Source: an uncultured SAR86 cluster bacterium (GTDB taxonomy: Bacteria; Pseudomonadota; Gammaproteobacteria; Magnimaribacterales; D2472). From it: DNA of 64,000 bases. The position numbers were made by a program, and so were the translations under genes. Numbering within the stretch: the stretch's first letter is position 1; each line of letters opens with the position of its first letter. Below are positions 44,319 to 53,681 of the stretch, one piece after another. Below the pieces are notes generated by a model, which worked only from the letters and a program-made list of their open reading frames with translations, was not told the origin of the DNA and did not search any database. The stretch spans positions 124,001-188,000 of the forward strand of contig CABYHU010000001.1 in the NCBI GenBank assembly GCA_902518715.1, in the 5' to 3' direction.

Positions 44319-47165
44319 ATGCATAAATACGGTTTATTTATTTTAATTTTTGCTTTTAATGTTAATGCCAATACTTTAATGGAACCAACATCTTTATCAA
44401 AAGATCTATATAAAGAAGTTATTCTTGATGATAACTACATTGATTTAGTAGATCACCCTAGTAAATTCTTGGATTTTGATTATGCAACACGCGTGGCTTC
44501 TCCAGAGCAAATTACTTCTGCATTAATGACATGGGCAAATCAATCTAACAGATTAAAAGTTTTTGAATATGCTAGGTCTCATGAAAATAGACCTTTACAT
44601 GCAGTATTTATTTCTTCACCTAAAAACTTAAATAATCTAAGTTCAATAAAAGATAAGATTTCACAACTTGCTGACGCAAGAATAACAAATGATAGAAAAG
44701 CAAAGGCATTAATAGATGAGTTACCTGCAGTAGCCTGGATGGCCTACTCTATTCATGGAAATGAAACTTCAGGTGCTGATGCAGCTTTAGGTATTATCTA
44801 TCACCTAATAGCCAGTAAAGACGATGATATTTTAGAATTGCTTGATGATATGGTTATTATCGTTGATCCATTAATGAACCCCGATGGAAGAGCAAGATTT
44901 GCTAAGAATCTAGAACAATATAGAGGAACTGCTCCAAATTATGATGATCAATCACTTATTCATACAGGTGATTGGCCATATGGTAGAACAAATCATTATT
45001 ATTACGATTTAAATAGAGATTGGGTATATCTAACACAACCTGAAACCCAAGGAAGAGTTGCTCTTATTAATGAATGGAAACCTCAAATTTTAGTAGATGC
45101 CCATGAAATGGGGGCTCAAGACACCTTTATGACAGGACCTGCAAGAGAACCTATTAATAAAAATTTAGATTACGATCTTATTAAATGGGGTAATGTCTTT
45201 GCAAAAGATCAAGGTAATGAATTTGATAGAAGAAGCTGGCGATTTTATACCGGTGAATGGCATGAAGATCTTTATCCAGGATATTCTTTTTATGTTTCTT
45301 TTAGAGGGACATTAGGAATTCTTTATGAACAATCAAGAATGGCTGAGGATGGAGTAAGAAGGCCCGAAGGCACTATCCAATCATATAAAGAATCTGTGCA
45401 TCATCAGTTTGTAAGTACGATGATAAATCTAGATACATTAAAAAATAACTCAAAAGCTATGTATAAGGATTATTGGGATGGAAGAAAATATAATGTCTCA
45501 AATAATAGTAAGTATTCAAATAGAAGCTATGTTGTCTTAGCCACTGATAACAAAGGAAGATTGAATGCACTTTCTGAGAAATTAATAGCCCAAGATATTG
45601 AGATCTATAAAAATGAAAAACCAATAAATGTAACAAATGCATTAAAACAAAATGGTACTACTGTTAGTGAATATACCATTCCACCAGGAAGTATGATTAT
45701 TCCAAATAATCAACCAGAAGCCCCTCTTATTTCAGCAATTCTTGAATTTGATGCAGAGATTGATGATGAAGTATTAATTGAAGAAAAACAAAAAAGAATT
45801 AAAAATGGTTCATCAATTATGTATGACACCACTGCATTTAATTTCACAATGATGTTTGGGTTACCAGCCATAACTGTACCCCAAGAGCTAAAAGCTGGAT
45901 TAAAAGAATGGACACCCTCCCCTGAAATATTGGAAGTAAATGAAGATGCTGTTATTTGGGCGGTAGATGGTAAGGATGACCGATCTGTTGCTTTTGCAGC
46001 AAGATTATTAGAGCAAAATATTCAAGTTAGGGTAATAGATAAAAATTCAACTTTATCTGGTCATGTTTTGTCTAGAGGAAGTGTTGCAGTGATAGCTATG
46101 GATAACCCAACTTCCAATAATTTGCATGAAATTATTAAAACGGTAGCTACTGATCTGAATATATCTGTTGTATCAATAGAATCTGGCTTTGGACCAAAGG
46201 AATTACCAGATTGGGGCGGTAGACATTTTAGATTACTGAAAAAACCACAAATAGCAATATTGAGTCATGCGGGTTTCAGCTCGTATGATGTAGGTGTTAG
46301 TTGGTGGTCTTTAGATCATCATTTAGGTATAAGGCATAGCCAATTAAATTCATCACTCACAGGGTATGGAGATTTACGGAGATATAACACAATTGTTCTT
46401 CCTAGTGGCAATCCAGACTTAGGTGATTATGCCAAAAAAATGTTGATGGATTGGGTTAAACAAGGTGGAACATTAATAGCCAATAATAGGTCTACCAGGT
46501 CAATAATTTCAAATGATGGTATGGGTTCCGTTAAGAGCTTAAGTGTTACATTTGATAAAAGTAAATCTTATAACATTGATTTAATGAGAGAGATTTATTC
46601 AATTGAAGAAAACATTGATATATCAAATGCAAATGAAAACAAAGTGGATACTGAAATTAAATATCCATGGGAATCATCGGATGTTAACTATTCAAAAGAA
46701 CAACTAGAGATGAGAGATAAATGGCAGTCAACATTAATGCCATCAGGAGCAATTGTTTCAGCTAGAGCAGATACTGAACATTGGCTAACGTTTGGTGCTG
46801 AAGATGTGGTGCCTGTGCTTTATGGAAATTATCCAATACTTATGACTGGAGGAAATTCACAGGCTGCGTTAAGAATTGGTGAATTAATCCCAAATAAGGA
46901 TTCAGATACTAAAACCATTAATTGGTCTCAGATACCATCTGGTTATGATTTAAATGTCAGAATGAGTGGATTAGTCTGGCCAGAGGCTAGCCAAAGAATA
47001 GCTAATTCAGCTTATTTAACACGAGAAAAGGTTGGCAAAGGACAAATAATCTTATTTTCAGGTGAACCTAATTTTAGAGGTTCTGCCAGGGGAACTAATC
47101 GTTTATGGTTAAACGCTGTTATTTATGGCAGTGGACTTGGAACTGACGCGCTAGTAAATCCATAA
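44319..47165 (+). CDS. M14 family zinc carboxypeptidase, exported, with GATase-like C-terminal domain
   Basis: A 948-residue exported metallopeptidase with a signal peptide cut near NVNA-N. The M14 zinc ligands are H146 and E149 in SIHGNETSG and H262 in VDAHEMGAQ; YYYDLNRDW supplies the substrate-carboxylate Asn-Arg pair. The region 640-770 (PQIAILSHAGFSSYDVGVSWW to VKQGGTLIANN) resembles a class I glutamine amidotransferase-like fold, as in other long M14 proteins. The last part is beta-rich. AAGGGAG lies 8 bases before the ATG and a strong terminator follows, so it is probably a single-gene unit. It likely trims peptides in the periplasm. Confidence 0.9.
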   Translation: MHKYGLFILIFAFNVNANTLMEPTSLSKDLYKEVILDDNYIDLVDHPSKFLDFDYATRVASPEQITSALMTWANQSNRLKVFEYARSHENRPLHAVFISSPKNLNNLSSIKDKISQLADARITNDRKAKALIDELPAVAWMAYSIHGNETSGADAALGIIYHLIASKDDDILELLDDMVIIVDPLMNPDGRARFAKNLEQYRGTAPNYDDQSLIHTGDWPYGRTNHYYYDLNRDWVYLTQPETQGRVALINEWKPQILVDAHEMGAQDTFMTGPAREPINKNLDYDLIKWGNVFAKDQGNEFDRRSWRFYTGEWHEDLYPGYSFYVSFRGTLGILYEQSRMAEDGVRRPEGTIQSYKESVHHQFVSTMINLDTLKNNSKAMYKDYWDGRKYNVSNNSKYSNRSYVVLATDNKGRLNALSEKLIAQDIEIYKNEKPINVTNALKQNGTTVSEYTIPPGSMIIPNNQPEAPLISAILEFDAEIDDEVLIEEKQKRIKNGSSIMYDTTAFNFTMMFGLPAITVPQELKAGLKEWTPSPEILEVNEDAVIWAVDGKDDRSVAFAARLLEQNIQVRVIDKNSTLSGHVLSRGSVAVIAMDNPTSNNLHEIIKTVATDLNISVVSIESGFGPKELPDWGGRHFRLLKKPQIAILSHAGFSSYDVGVSWWSLDHHLGIRHSQLNSSLTGYGDLRRYNTIVLPSGNPDLGDYAKKMLMDWVKQGGTLIANNRSTRSIISNDGMGSVKSLSVTFDKSKSYNIDLMREIYSIEENIDISNANENKVDTEIKYPWESSDVNYSKEQLEMRDKWQSTLMPSGAIVSARADTEHWLTFGAEDVVPVLYGNYPILMTGGNSQAALRIGELIPNKDSDTKTINWSQIPSGYDLNVRMSGLVWPEASQRIANSAYLTREKVGKGQIILFSGEPNFRGSARGTNRLWLNAVIYGSGLGTDALVNP

Positions 47166-47193
47166 AAAAAGCTCTCTAAAAGAGAGCTTTTTT
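47164..47193. terminator. Bidirectional intrinsic terminator after the M14 gene
   Basis: GCTCTCT at 47171-47177, loop AAA, AGAGAGC at 47181-47187, flanked by a run of A before and TTTTTT after. The symmetric flanks let it work for the M14 gene (plus) and for the convergent cupin gene (minus). It is one of only two clear intrinsic terminators in the window. Confidence 0.92.
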
Positions 47194-47201
47194 AAAAAAT
47201 A

Positions 47202-47597
47202 CTAATCAATAAATACAGTGTGTTCTTTACCCTCTTCTGCAACTCTAACAACCAAAAGTTGTTGGCAAGTTCCTTCTGGTAATGATGGTGTATCTGCTTC
47301 ACCACCATGAACCCAGTCAGATCTTTCAAACCAGTACTCATTTTTGGAATAATTTTTCCAATTTCCAGAGGATTTGGATTGCGAAGTTCCGTCTAGAACA
47401 TATACAAGTGTACCTGCAGCCGGATGAAAATGTTTTGGTGTACCATCTTGATTACAAGAATTTCGTCTTTCAACATGCATCACCATACCATTGCCTAAGT
47501 TGAATACTTCACTTGAGACTAAACCTGGGAAAGTAGGTTCATCATCAGCGAAAATTGAAAAACTAATAAAAAATATTAATAAAAAATATTTATGCAT
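47202..47597 (-). CDS. Exported cupin-domain protein
   Basis: A 131-residue protein with a signal peptide (LLIFFISFSIFA-DD). The cupin first motif is GTPKHFHPAAGTLVYVLDG: the His-x-His pair is present, but the usual Glu is Thr. The second motif is reduced to a His in SDWVHGGEAD. Three His could still bind a metal. AAGGGG precedes the ATG. It lies 9 bases after the 226-residue gene on the same strand, so the two exported proteins are probably one operon. No substrate can be named. Confidence 0.78.
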   Translation of the reverse strand: MHKYFLLIFFISFSIFADDEPTFPGLVSSEVFNLGNGMVMHVERRNSCNQDGTPKHFHPAAGTLVYVLDGTSQSKSSGNWKNYSKNEYWFERSDWVHGGEADTPSLPEGTCQQLLVVRVAEEGKEHTVFID

Positions 47598-47606
47598 AGT
47601 TACCCC

Positions 47607-48287
47607 TTATTCTGATGAATATATTGTTTGACATTGCTCTACAGTTTCCTCAACAACTTCATCAACATATTGTTGTGCTTCATCCCATAGAGAACCCCAT
47701 GATGCTCCTGCTAGATATTCGTCAATAATTCTTCCAGCATCTGCACCGCTCTCATGGATTGTTCTTAAATGAAATGCTTCGGTTCCACCTCCAATTGGAG
47801 CAAAAACACCAATTTGGACATCATGACCAGCCTCTTGCTGTGCTTTCTCTAATTTTGTCATTGCTGCAACAAAAGACTTCCAATCATTTAGTCTAACTTT
47901 CCAGACTCTTTCAAAACCTGGATCAAGCTCAAATGCCTTTAAAGGAACAAAAGTAGCCGTAAACATTGGCTCTCTTAATCTCTGAAATGAAGAATTGGCT
48001 TTAAATGGATCATATAAGGTTGATGCATCCATTGCTACTTCAGTACTGGAAAAAGCATTCCATACAAACATTTGACCAGGATAAGATTGACCTGATGTGG
48101 TTACGCAAACTCCAGCAATATCAACTCCAGTTTGTTCAAATACAGCAGGGTTATTTTTCATATATGTTACATATCTATCAACATCAGCAGCTTTAACAAA
48201 TAAAGTGTTAAAAGCACCTTCAGGATGTCCATCAGATACTGAATAAATTGATAGGCTTAAAAGTGATAAAGTTAATAATTTTTTCAT
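47607..48287 (-). CDS. Exported protein of unknown function with apparent internal duplication
   Basis: A 226-residue protein with a signal peptide (LLTLSLLSLSIYSVSDG). I do not recognise a named family. The two halves look alike in layout: FNTLFVKAADVDRYVTYMKN with GVCVTTSGQSYPGQMFVWNA, and ERVWKVRLNDWKSFVAAMTK with QIGVFAPIGGGTEAFHLRTI. That pattern, strand-helix-strand-strand twice, suggests two ferredoxin-like or ABM-like units in one chain (inference). GGAGGA gives it a strong ribosome site. It is upstream of the cupin gene on the same transcript. Confidence 0.7.
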   Translation of the reverse strand: MKKLLTLSLLSLSIYSVSDGHPEGAFNTLFVKAADVDRYVTYMKNNPAVFEQTGVDIAGVCVTTSGQSYPGQMFVWNAFSSTEVAMDASTLYDPFKANSSFQRLREPMFTATFVPLKAFELDPGFERVWKVRLNDWKSFVAAMTKLEKAQQEAGHDVQIGVFAPIGGGTEAFHLRTIHESGADAGRIIDEYLAGASWGSLWDEAQQYVDEVVEETVEQCQTIYSSE

Positions 48288-48358
48288 AAAATTTCCTCCA
48301 ATATCTAAAATAATACAAAACTCTGATGAGTTAAATAGTTTAGAGAAAAAAATGTAAA

Positions 48359-49756
48359 TTAATCAGACATATAAAGACCAAAACCTTCTTGCAGCTCTAT
48401 AAGATCATTCATACTAATTACAGAAGATTTAGTATAGAAATCCTTTGATTCTTTTGTAAATAAAATATAGTTCAAAAGATCAGTGTCATTTTTATATAAT
48501 TTTTTAAGATTTTTTTCTTTACAAAAATCTTTAAAGTTTAATCTTGCTTTATCTACTGTTAACGACTCAAAATTTTGATCGTGAGATTTTGAATCAACTA
48601 TTTCTAGTAAAGAGTTATCTATATCACCAGGTATCTTCCCATAATCTCCTTTTACCAAATCTATAAATTCTTTATTTAGATTTTTATAACGCTCATTATC
48701 TAAAACATTTAAAAGTGCTTGTGCGCCAATAATTTGTGAAGTAGGTGTCACAAGTGGTATATATCCAACATCTTTTCGTATTCTTGGTATTTCTTTAACT
48801 AAATCATCTAACTTATCTGATTTATTAAGATCAAATAGTTGCTTCTCTAAAATACTTAACATACCACCAGGAACTTGATTGATAAGCATTTTTATATCAA
48901 CACCTTTCATCGATCCCTCATATTGACTATATTTATTTCTTATATTTTGAAAATAGTCAGATATTTCAGCTAATTCATTCATATCATAAGGATTATCACT
49001 ATCATCATAAATCATTGATATAAGGCTTTCTGTTGCTGTATGAGCATAAAGATTTGAGAATGAAGATATAGATGTATCAATGTTATCGACTCCTGCCTCA
49101 TAAGCTTTAAAATTTGTTGCATCAGACAATCCAGTTGTAGCATGTGTATGAAGATGTATTGGAATTTTTAAATTTTTCTTGAGTTTTTTTATCAAATTAT
49201 ATGCAGTTTTAGGCTTTAATAATCCAGCCATATCTTTTATTCCAAGAGATTTAGCGCCAGCATCTTCGATGTCTTTAGCTAATTTCAACCAGTATTTTTC
49301 ATTATGAACGGGACTTGTTGTGTACGATATAGTACCTTGAGAATTGGCACCATATTTATTCACACACTCTATTGAATAAACAATATTATTAATATCATTA
49401 AGAGCATCAAAGATACGGAAAATATCAATACCATTTTCAGAAGATTTCTTAATAAATAAATCTATTACAGTGTCATCATACTTTTTATAACCCACTAAAT
49501 TCTTACCACGAAGAAGCATTTGAAGCTGAGTCTTTGTAACATTGGACTTGATAACTTTTAGCCTTTCCCATGGGTCTTCATTTAGAAAGCGCAAACAACA
49601 ATCGTATGTTGCACCGCCCCACATCTCCAGAGAAGAAAATCCAATATTATCAAGTTTTGAAAGTATTGGTGTCATATCTGATAGACGCATTCTTGTAGCG
49701 ATTAAAGATTGTTGACCGTCTCTTAAAACAAGTTCGGTGATAGATGGATACTTCAT
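48359..49756 (-). CDS. OadA/PycB-type carboxyltransferase without biotin-carrier domain
   Basis: Carboxyltransferase moving CO2 between carboxybiotin and pyruvate/oxaloacetate. The TIM barrel has the metal Asp in VLRDGQQSL (D13), the IKDMAGLL block with the carbamylated-Lys position and the metal-binding HLHTHAT. The conserved carboxylase domain (about 280-460) follows. The protein ends at residue 465 with no biotinyl domain and no AMKM motif, unlike the usual 580-610-residue OadA or PycB. A separate carrier and a biotin carboxylase must exist elsewhere, or the role differs. It starts 8 bases after yeiH, with no clear ribosome site. Confidence 0.87.
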   Translation of the reverse strand: MKYPSITELVLRDGQQSLIATRMRLSDMTPILSKLDNIGFSSLEMWGGATYDCCLRFLNEDPWERLKVIKSNVTKTQLQMLLRGKNLVGYKKYDDTVIDLFIKKSSENGIDIFRIFDALNDINNIVYSIECVNKYGANSQGTISYTTSPVHNEKYWLKLAKDIEDAGAKSLGIKDMAGLLKPKTAYNLIKKLKKNLKIPIHLHTHATTGLSDATNFKAYEAGVDNIDTSISSFSNLYAHTATESLISMIYDDSDNPYDMNELAEISDYFQNIRNKYSQYEGSMKGVDIKMLINQVPGGMLSILEKQLFDLNKSDKLDDLVKEIPRIRKDVGYIPLVTPTSQIIGAQALLNVLDNERYKNLNKEFIDLVKGDYGKIPGDIDNSLLEIVDSKSHDQNFESLTVDKARLNFKDFCKEKNLKKLYKNDTDLLNYILFTKESKDFYTKSSVISMNDLIELQEGFGLYMSD

Positions 49757-49764
49757 TTATATAA

Positions 49765-50676
49765 TTATAAGCTTGTCACTGCCACAAATGATATTAAAAC
49801 TATAGTTAGCCATAAGAAAATTGGATAAATTAAGCTTGTTGAATTATTGATTTGCTCAGCCTTTGACTTGAGAGCAATAAAGAAAATCCCAATATTTATA
49901 AATACAATACTAAGTAATTTTGAAATTTCATAAATCTGACCAGGTAAAGTAAATATATTCGATATAAAAATTACTATAAAAAACAAAATTATAAATATTG
50001 GTAAATCTTTTAAATTTAATGATCTCTTTTCATTTTCTATAAAAGTAATTAAGGCAATCAACGGTACTATCCAGATTGTTCTTCCAACTTTCAAAGTAGT
50101 TGCAATTTCACCAGCTTCATCACTATATAAAAATCCAGAACCTACAACTGATGCTGTGTCATGAATAGCTAGCGCTGAAAATAAACCAAACTGAATATCG
50201 GTTAAGCCTAAGAATCTTCCAATAATTGGAAATAAAGCCAAAGCGATTGCATTCATTAAAAAGATTATAAAAACAGCAAGTGATATCTGATTAGGCTTAG
50301 CTTTAATGATAGATGATATAGCTAATGCAGCTGATGCTCCGCAAATAGCAGTTGCGGACGAAATTAAATATATAAACTTTTTATCTAAACTAAATAACCT
50401 CCCTATTAACAAACCTAAAAGAAAAGTAATTACTACAAAGATACTTATTATCGGAAAGTAATTGGTTAACAAATCAGTAAATGTTTTAAAACTAATTGAA
50501 AAGCCAATTAAAATAATACCAATTTGGAGAGGCATAGAGCCAACATTTGAAATAAATACTTTAAGATTGTCTTTAATTAAAAATCCTAGTATTAGGCCCA
50601 AACTTAAAGAAATAATTGGATTTTGAAAAAAAGCTACTAATATTAGTGAAACTGAGATTAACAACTTATACATCAT
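49765..50676 (-). CDS. YeiH/UPF0324 family membrane protein
   Basis: A 303-residue protein with about nine to ten membrane helices. SLGLILGFLIKDN, the helix-break ATAICGASAALAISSIIKAK and ALAIHDTASVVGSG are the conserved blocks of the YeiH family, often annotated as putative sulfate exporters without firm evidence. It is the first gene of a minus-strand pair with the carboxyltransferase and diverges from the TolB/TPR gene across only 39 bases. Confidence 0.88.
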   Translation of the reverse strand: MMYKLLISVSLILVAFFQNPIISLSLGLILGFLIKDNLKVFISNVGSMPLQIGIILIGFSISFKTFTDLLTNYFPIISIFVVITFLLGLLIGRLFSLDKKFIYLISSATAICGASAALAISSIIKAKPNQISLAVFIIFLMNAIALALFPIIGRFLGLTDIQFGLFSALAIHDTASVVGSGFLYSDEAGEIATTLKVGRTIWIVPLIALITFIENEKRSLNLKDLPIFIILFFIVIFISNIFTLPGQIYEISKLLSIVFINIGIFFIALKSKAEQINNSTSLIYPIFLWLTIVLISFVAVTSL

Positions 50677-50715
50677 ATAATTTTAAATCATTTAATTTTT
50701 TATTATTATATAAAC

Positions 50716-52206
50716 ATGAAAAAGCTTAAGATTGCACTTCATTTCATTAAGATTAAACTTAAAAATATTGGATCAATTCTTATTAAAACATCTGCAGGAT
50801 ATGCAGTTGCTTCTTTTGGCTTAATTCAAGTTGCTAGTGTAGTTACAGATAACCTATCCACAGAATCAATATTTGGAATTTCTAGCGAATCTTTTATGCA
50901 AATCCTATTTATAGGTGTTTTAGTTTTATTTCCTATTGTTTTAATAATTTCATATATAACAAGGAAAAAAACAATTGATGGAGAGACGCTGAAAAATTTC
51001 GATGAGAACAATTCTACGATTGATGACTATAGACCAAAAATAGGTTTAATACCTTTTGAAAATTTAAATAATGATAATGATGGGGAGTTTCTAGTTGATG
51101 GAATTGTAGAAGACTTGATAACTGAGTTATCTATGATTAAAGAAATATCAGTCGCTACAAGAAAAACCTGTTTCGGATTTAGGGGTAAGGACTATACATC
51201 TGAATCATTTAAAGATGAGTGGGGTTTTGATTTTATCGTATCGGGATCCATAAGGTCTTCAAATGATAGATTGCGTATTTCAGTTGAATTAAGTGATATG
51301 AATGATGATAGAGTTATTTGGAGCAACAAATATGATCGAATAAATACTGATATATTTGAAATTCAGGATGAGATTGTTACAAAAATTATTCGATGTATAG
51401 TTGGTGAAATCGAAATAACAAGTTTGAAAAGAGCTCATAGAAAACCTACTGAGAATATGACATCTTATGAATATACTCTTAAAGGAAGAGCTCTTAATCA
51501 AAAATTTGATAAAGAGGCTAATGCCGAAGCTATAAAAATGCTTGATGCAGCAATTGAAGCTGATGATACTAATGCACTTCCCTATTCTTGGAAAGCTTGT
51601 ACTCTTGGTCAAGCTATGACACTTGGTTTTAGAGAAAGAAATGATGAAAACATGGAAGAATTTTTAGGGTCTTTAAGTAAAGCAAATGAACTCAATGATA
51701 ATGATTGGAACACAAATAGGATTTTGGGTGAAGCGAATCTAACACTACAAAATTTCCAACAGAGTAAAATCTATGCAACTAAGGCATATAACGCAAATCC
51801 AAATCATCCATTTGTATTATCAATCTATGGAGATGCTCTAATCAGAAACGGTGAAGTCGAGAGCGGAATTAAGGTATTTGAAAAAATGTATAAAATGGAA
51901 CCTATTCCTGCTATGGATAGTAATTCAGATAGGCCATTAAAGAAGTTATTTTTAGCATATTATTTAAATAACGATTACAAAAAATGTGATGAAATCTTTA
52001 ATCAGATAGAGGAGCATGATTTTCAAGATTGGTTTATTTACATGCACATTAAGACAAAACAAAATATTGAATACATAAAAGAAAGTTGGTATGAAATGGG
52101 TGCTGAGAAGTTTAAAGACCTAAATTGGAAAGATGAAATCTCATTATTTCATTTAAATGATAAAGAACTTAAATCAACTTTAGAAAGCTTTGCAGAATCT
52201 AATTAA
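50716..52206 (+). CDS. Membrane-anchored TolB-like/TPR protein
   Basis: A 496-residue protein. Two N-terminal membrane helices (about 20-45 and 58-76) precede a TolB N-terminal-like domain (110-240) with PKIGLIPFENLNNDNDGEFLVDG, DFIVSGSIRSSNDRLRI and the RVIWSNKYDR strand. TPR-like helical repeats fill 245-480. The same layout is common in proteobacterial proteins that carry a cyclase or DNA-binding domain at the N-terminus; neither is present here. A scaffold or signalling role is possible but unproven. No Shine-Dalgarno is seen before the ATG. Confidence 0.75.
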   Translation: MKKLKIALHFIKIKLKNIGSILIKTSAGYAVASFGLIQVASVVTDNLSTESIFGISSESFMQILFIGVLVLFPIVLIISYITRKKTIDGETLKNFDENNSTIDDYRPKIGLIPFENLNNDNDGEFLVDGIVEDLITELSMIKEISVATRKTCFGFRGKDYTSESFKDEWGFDFIVSGSIRSSNDRLRISVELSDMNDDRVIWSNKYDRINTDIFEIQDEIVTKIIRCIVGEIEITSLKRAHRKPTENMTSYEYTLKGRALNQKFDKEANAEAIKMLDAAIEADDTNALPYSWKACTLGQAMTLGFRERNDENMEEFLGSLSKANELNDNDWNTNRILGEANLTLQNFQQSKIYATKAYNANPNHPFVLSIYGDALIRNGEVESGIKVFEKMYKMEPIPAMDSNSDRPLKKLFLAYYLNNDYKKCDEIFNQIEEHDFQDWFIYMHIKTKQNIEYIKESWYEMGAEKFKDLNWKDEISLFHLNDKELKSTLESFAESN

Positions 52207-53059
52207 AACCAAATACGGAAGTCTTGCCTTAGTTTTTTTATACTATTTAATTTCTTTCTATCTAGCATTCCTGTTTACTAAAAACTTTGATCTTGATGGT
52301 TGGCTTCTAATATTGGTTTGGCACATAACTGCCACCTTAATTATTTTCTTATTTTCTAATATTCATAAAAATTCAAGTATTTATGATCCTTTTTGGCATG
52401 TAGCACCAATACCAATAGTCTTTTATATTGCTAATCAATCATCTTTGTCTAATCTAGAACAAGGTTTAGTGATATCGGCATTTCTATTTTGGGCAATTAG
52501 GTTAACTTATAACTGGTTTCTTAATTGGACTAATTTAGATCATGAAGATTTTAGATATATAGATTTAAAAAATAATAATAGACTCTTGGCGTTTATTAAT
52601 GATCTTTTTGGAATCCACCTTATCCCAACATTAATTGTAAACATAAGCCTCTACCCTATTTATGTAGCTTTAACTTCAGAAGACTTAAATAACCTTGTTT
52701 ATGTTGGTTTTATATTAATAGCAGTTGCGGTTATCGTTCAGTATATTTCAGATGATCAAATGAGAAATTTTAGAAAAGATATCAATAATTTGGGTAAAAC
52801 TATGAAATATGGATTGTGGAAATACTCAAGACATCCTAACTATCTTGGTGAAGTAAGTTTTTGGTTTGGTATATATATATTTGCTCTTGCTTCGGGGTCA
52901 ACACCTTTGTGGGTATTAGCTTGTCCATTAGTGATGTTAGCCTTATTTGTATTTATTTCATGCCCTATGATGGACAACAGAAGTCTTAAAAAAAGACCCG
53001 ACTACAAAGAATATATGGATAAAACACCGCAATTATTTTTTTGGTTTGTGAAAGATTAG
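52190..53059 (+). CDS. DUF1295 / steroid 5-alpha-reductase-like membrane protein
   Basis: A 289-residue protein with about seven membrane helices. The C-terminal block MKYGLWKYSRHPNYLGEVSFWFG is the signature shared by DUF1295 and isoprenylcysteine methyltransferase-like families, and the SFYLAFLF to IYDPFWHVAP N-terminus also fits DUF1295. The start is TTG inside the preceding gene's last codons (17-base overlap), implying coupled translation. Some relatives reduce double bonds of lipids or sterols; the substrate here is unknown. It ends 5 bases before a convergent gene. Confidence 0.85.
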   Translation: MQNLIKTKYGSLALVFLYYLISFYLAFLFTKNFDLDGWLLILVWHITATLIIFLFSNIHKNSSIYDPFWHVAPIPIVFYIANQSSLSNLEQGLVISAFLFWAIRLTYNWFLNWTNLDHEDFRYIDLKNNNRLLAFINDLFGIHLIPTLIVNISLYPIYVALTSEDLNNLVYVGFILIAVAVIVQYISDDQMRNFRKDINNLGKTMKYGLWKYSRHPNYLGEVSFWFGIYIFALASGSTPLWVLACPLVMLALFVFISCPMMDNRSLKKRPDYKEYMDKTPQLFFWFVKD

Positions 53060-53064
53060 TGTTT

Positions 53065-53592
53065 CTATCGAATACTGGCTTTAAATGAACCGCCTTTTGT
53101 TTGATCAAGCAATTCATCTGCATCGAGCTGACCTTCACCGTAAATTTCTGATTCAAACCAATCAATAAAATCTTGATCTCGAGTAGTTTTCCAAAAATCC
53201 CAAGCTGATCTAGCTTTATCAGTTTTCATAGTTCCAAACTTGAGTGCATTCATACGAATATCTAAATGTTTTTTATCAACAAAACCTTTTTTTACTTTTT
53301 CGTAGACATCGAAAATATCAACAAGACACATAATAATAAACATTGTTGATCTCCAAACTTCAGCGTCAGTTAGCTCGTCCGATGACCAGTCTTTAGATAG
53401 AAAATTTGCAAATTCACCATCTTTAGCCGTTGCAAAATATCTTTCATATTGTCTTTGTGTTAACGAGTGTCCGAATTGCGCTTTTGTGATTTCATTTTGT
53501 TGATGGATTTGTATTCCTAAATAAACAACTGATACAACTACCCCAAGTGCTGCTATTACCTGAACAATAAGAATAATTAAATCTGAATCCAT
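53065..53592 (-). CDS. Single-pass membrane protein, unknown function
   Basis: A 175-residue protein with one N-terminal membrane helix (IILIVQVIAALGVVVSVVYLGIQI, about residues 5-28) followed by a helical cytosolic-looking domain rich in Trp, Phe and Asp (DWSSDELTDAEVWRSTMF, DFWKTTRDQDFIDWF). I recognise the type from marine bacterial genomes but not a functional family. It diverges from the 145-residue membrane gene across 89 bases and faces the DUF1295 gene with 5 bases between stops. Confidence 0.7.
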   Translation of the reverse strand: MDSDLIILIVQVIAALGVVVSVVYLGIQIHQQNEITKAQFGHSLTQRQYERYFATAKDGEFANFLSKDWSSDELTDAEVWRSTMFIIMCLVDIFDVYEKVKKGFVDKKHLDIRMNALKFGTMKTDKARSAWDFWKTTRDQDFIDWFESEIYGEGQLDADELLDQTKGGSFKASIR

Positions 53593-53681
53593 AAGCCTAT
53601 GTTACTTTAATTTCACAAGATTTAAATATTAATTATTTATGTGTAGAATATGTACTTACTTCACATTTAAGGAGGATTAAA

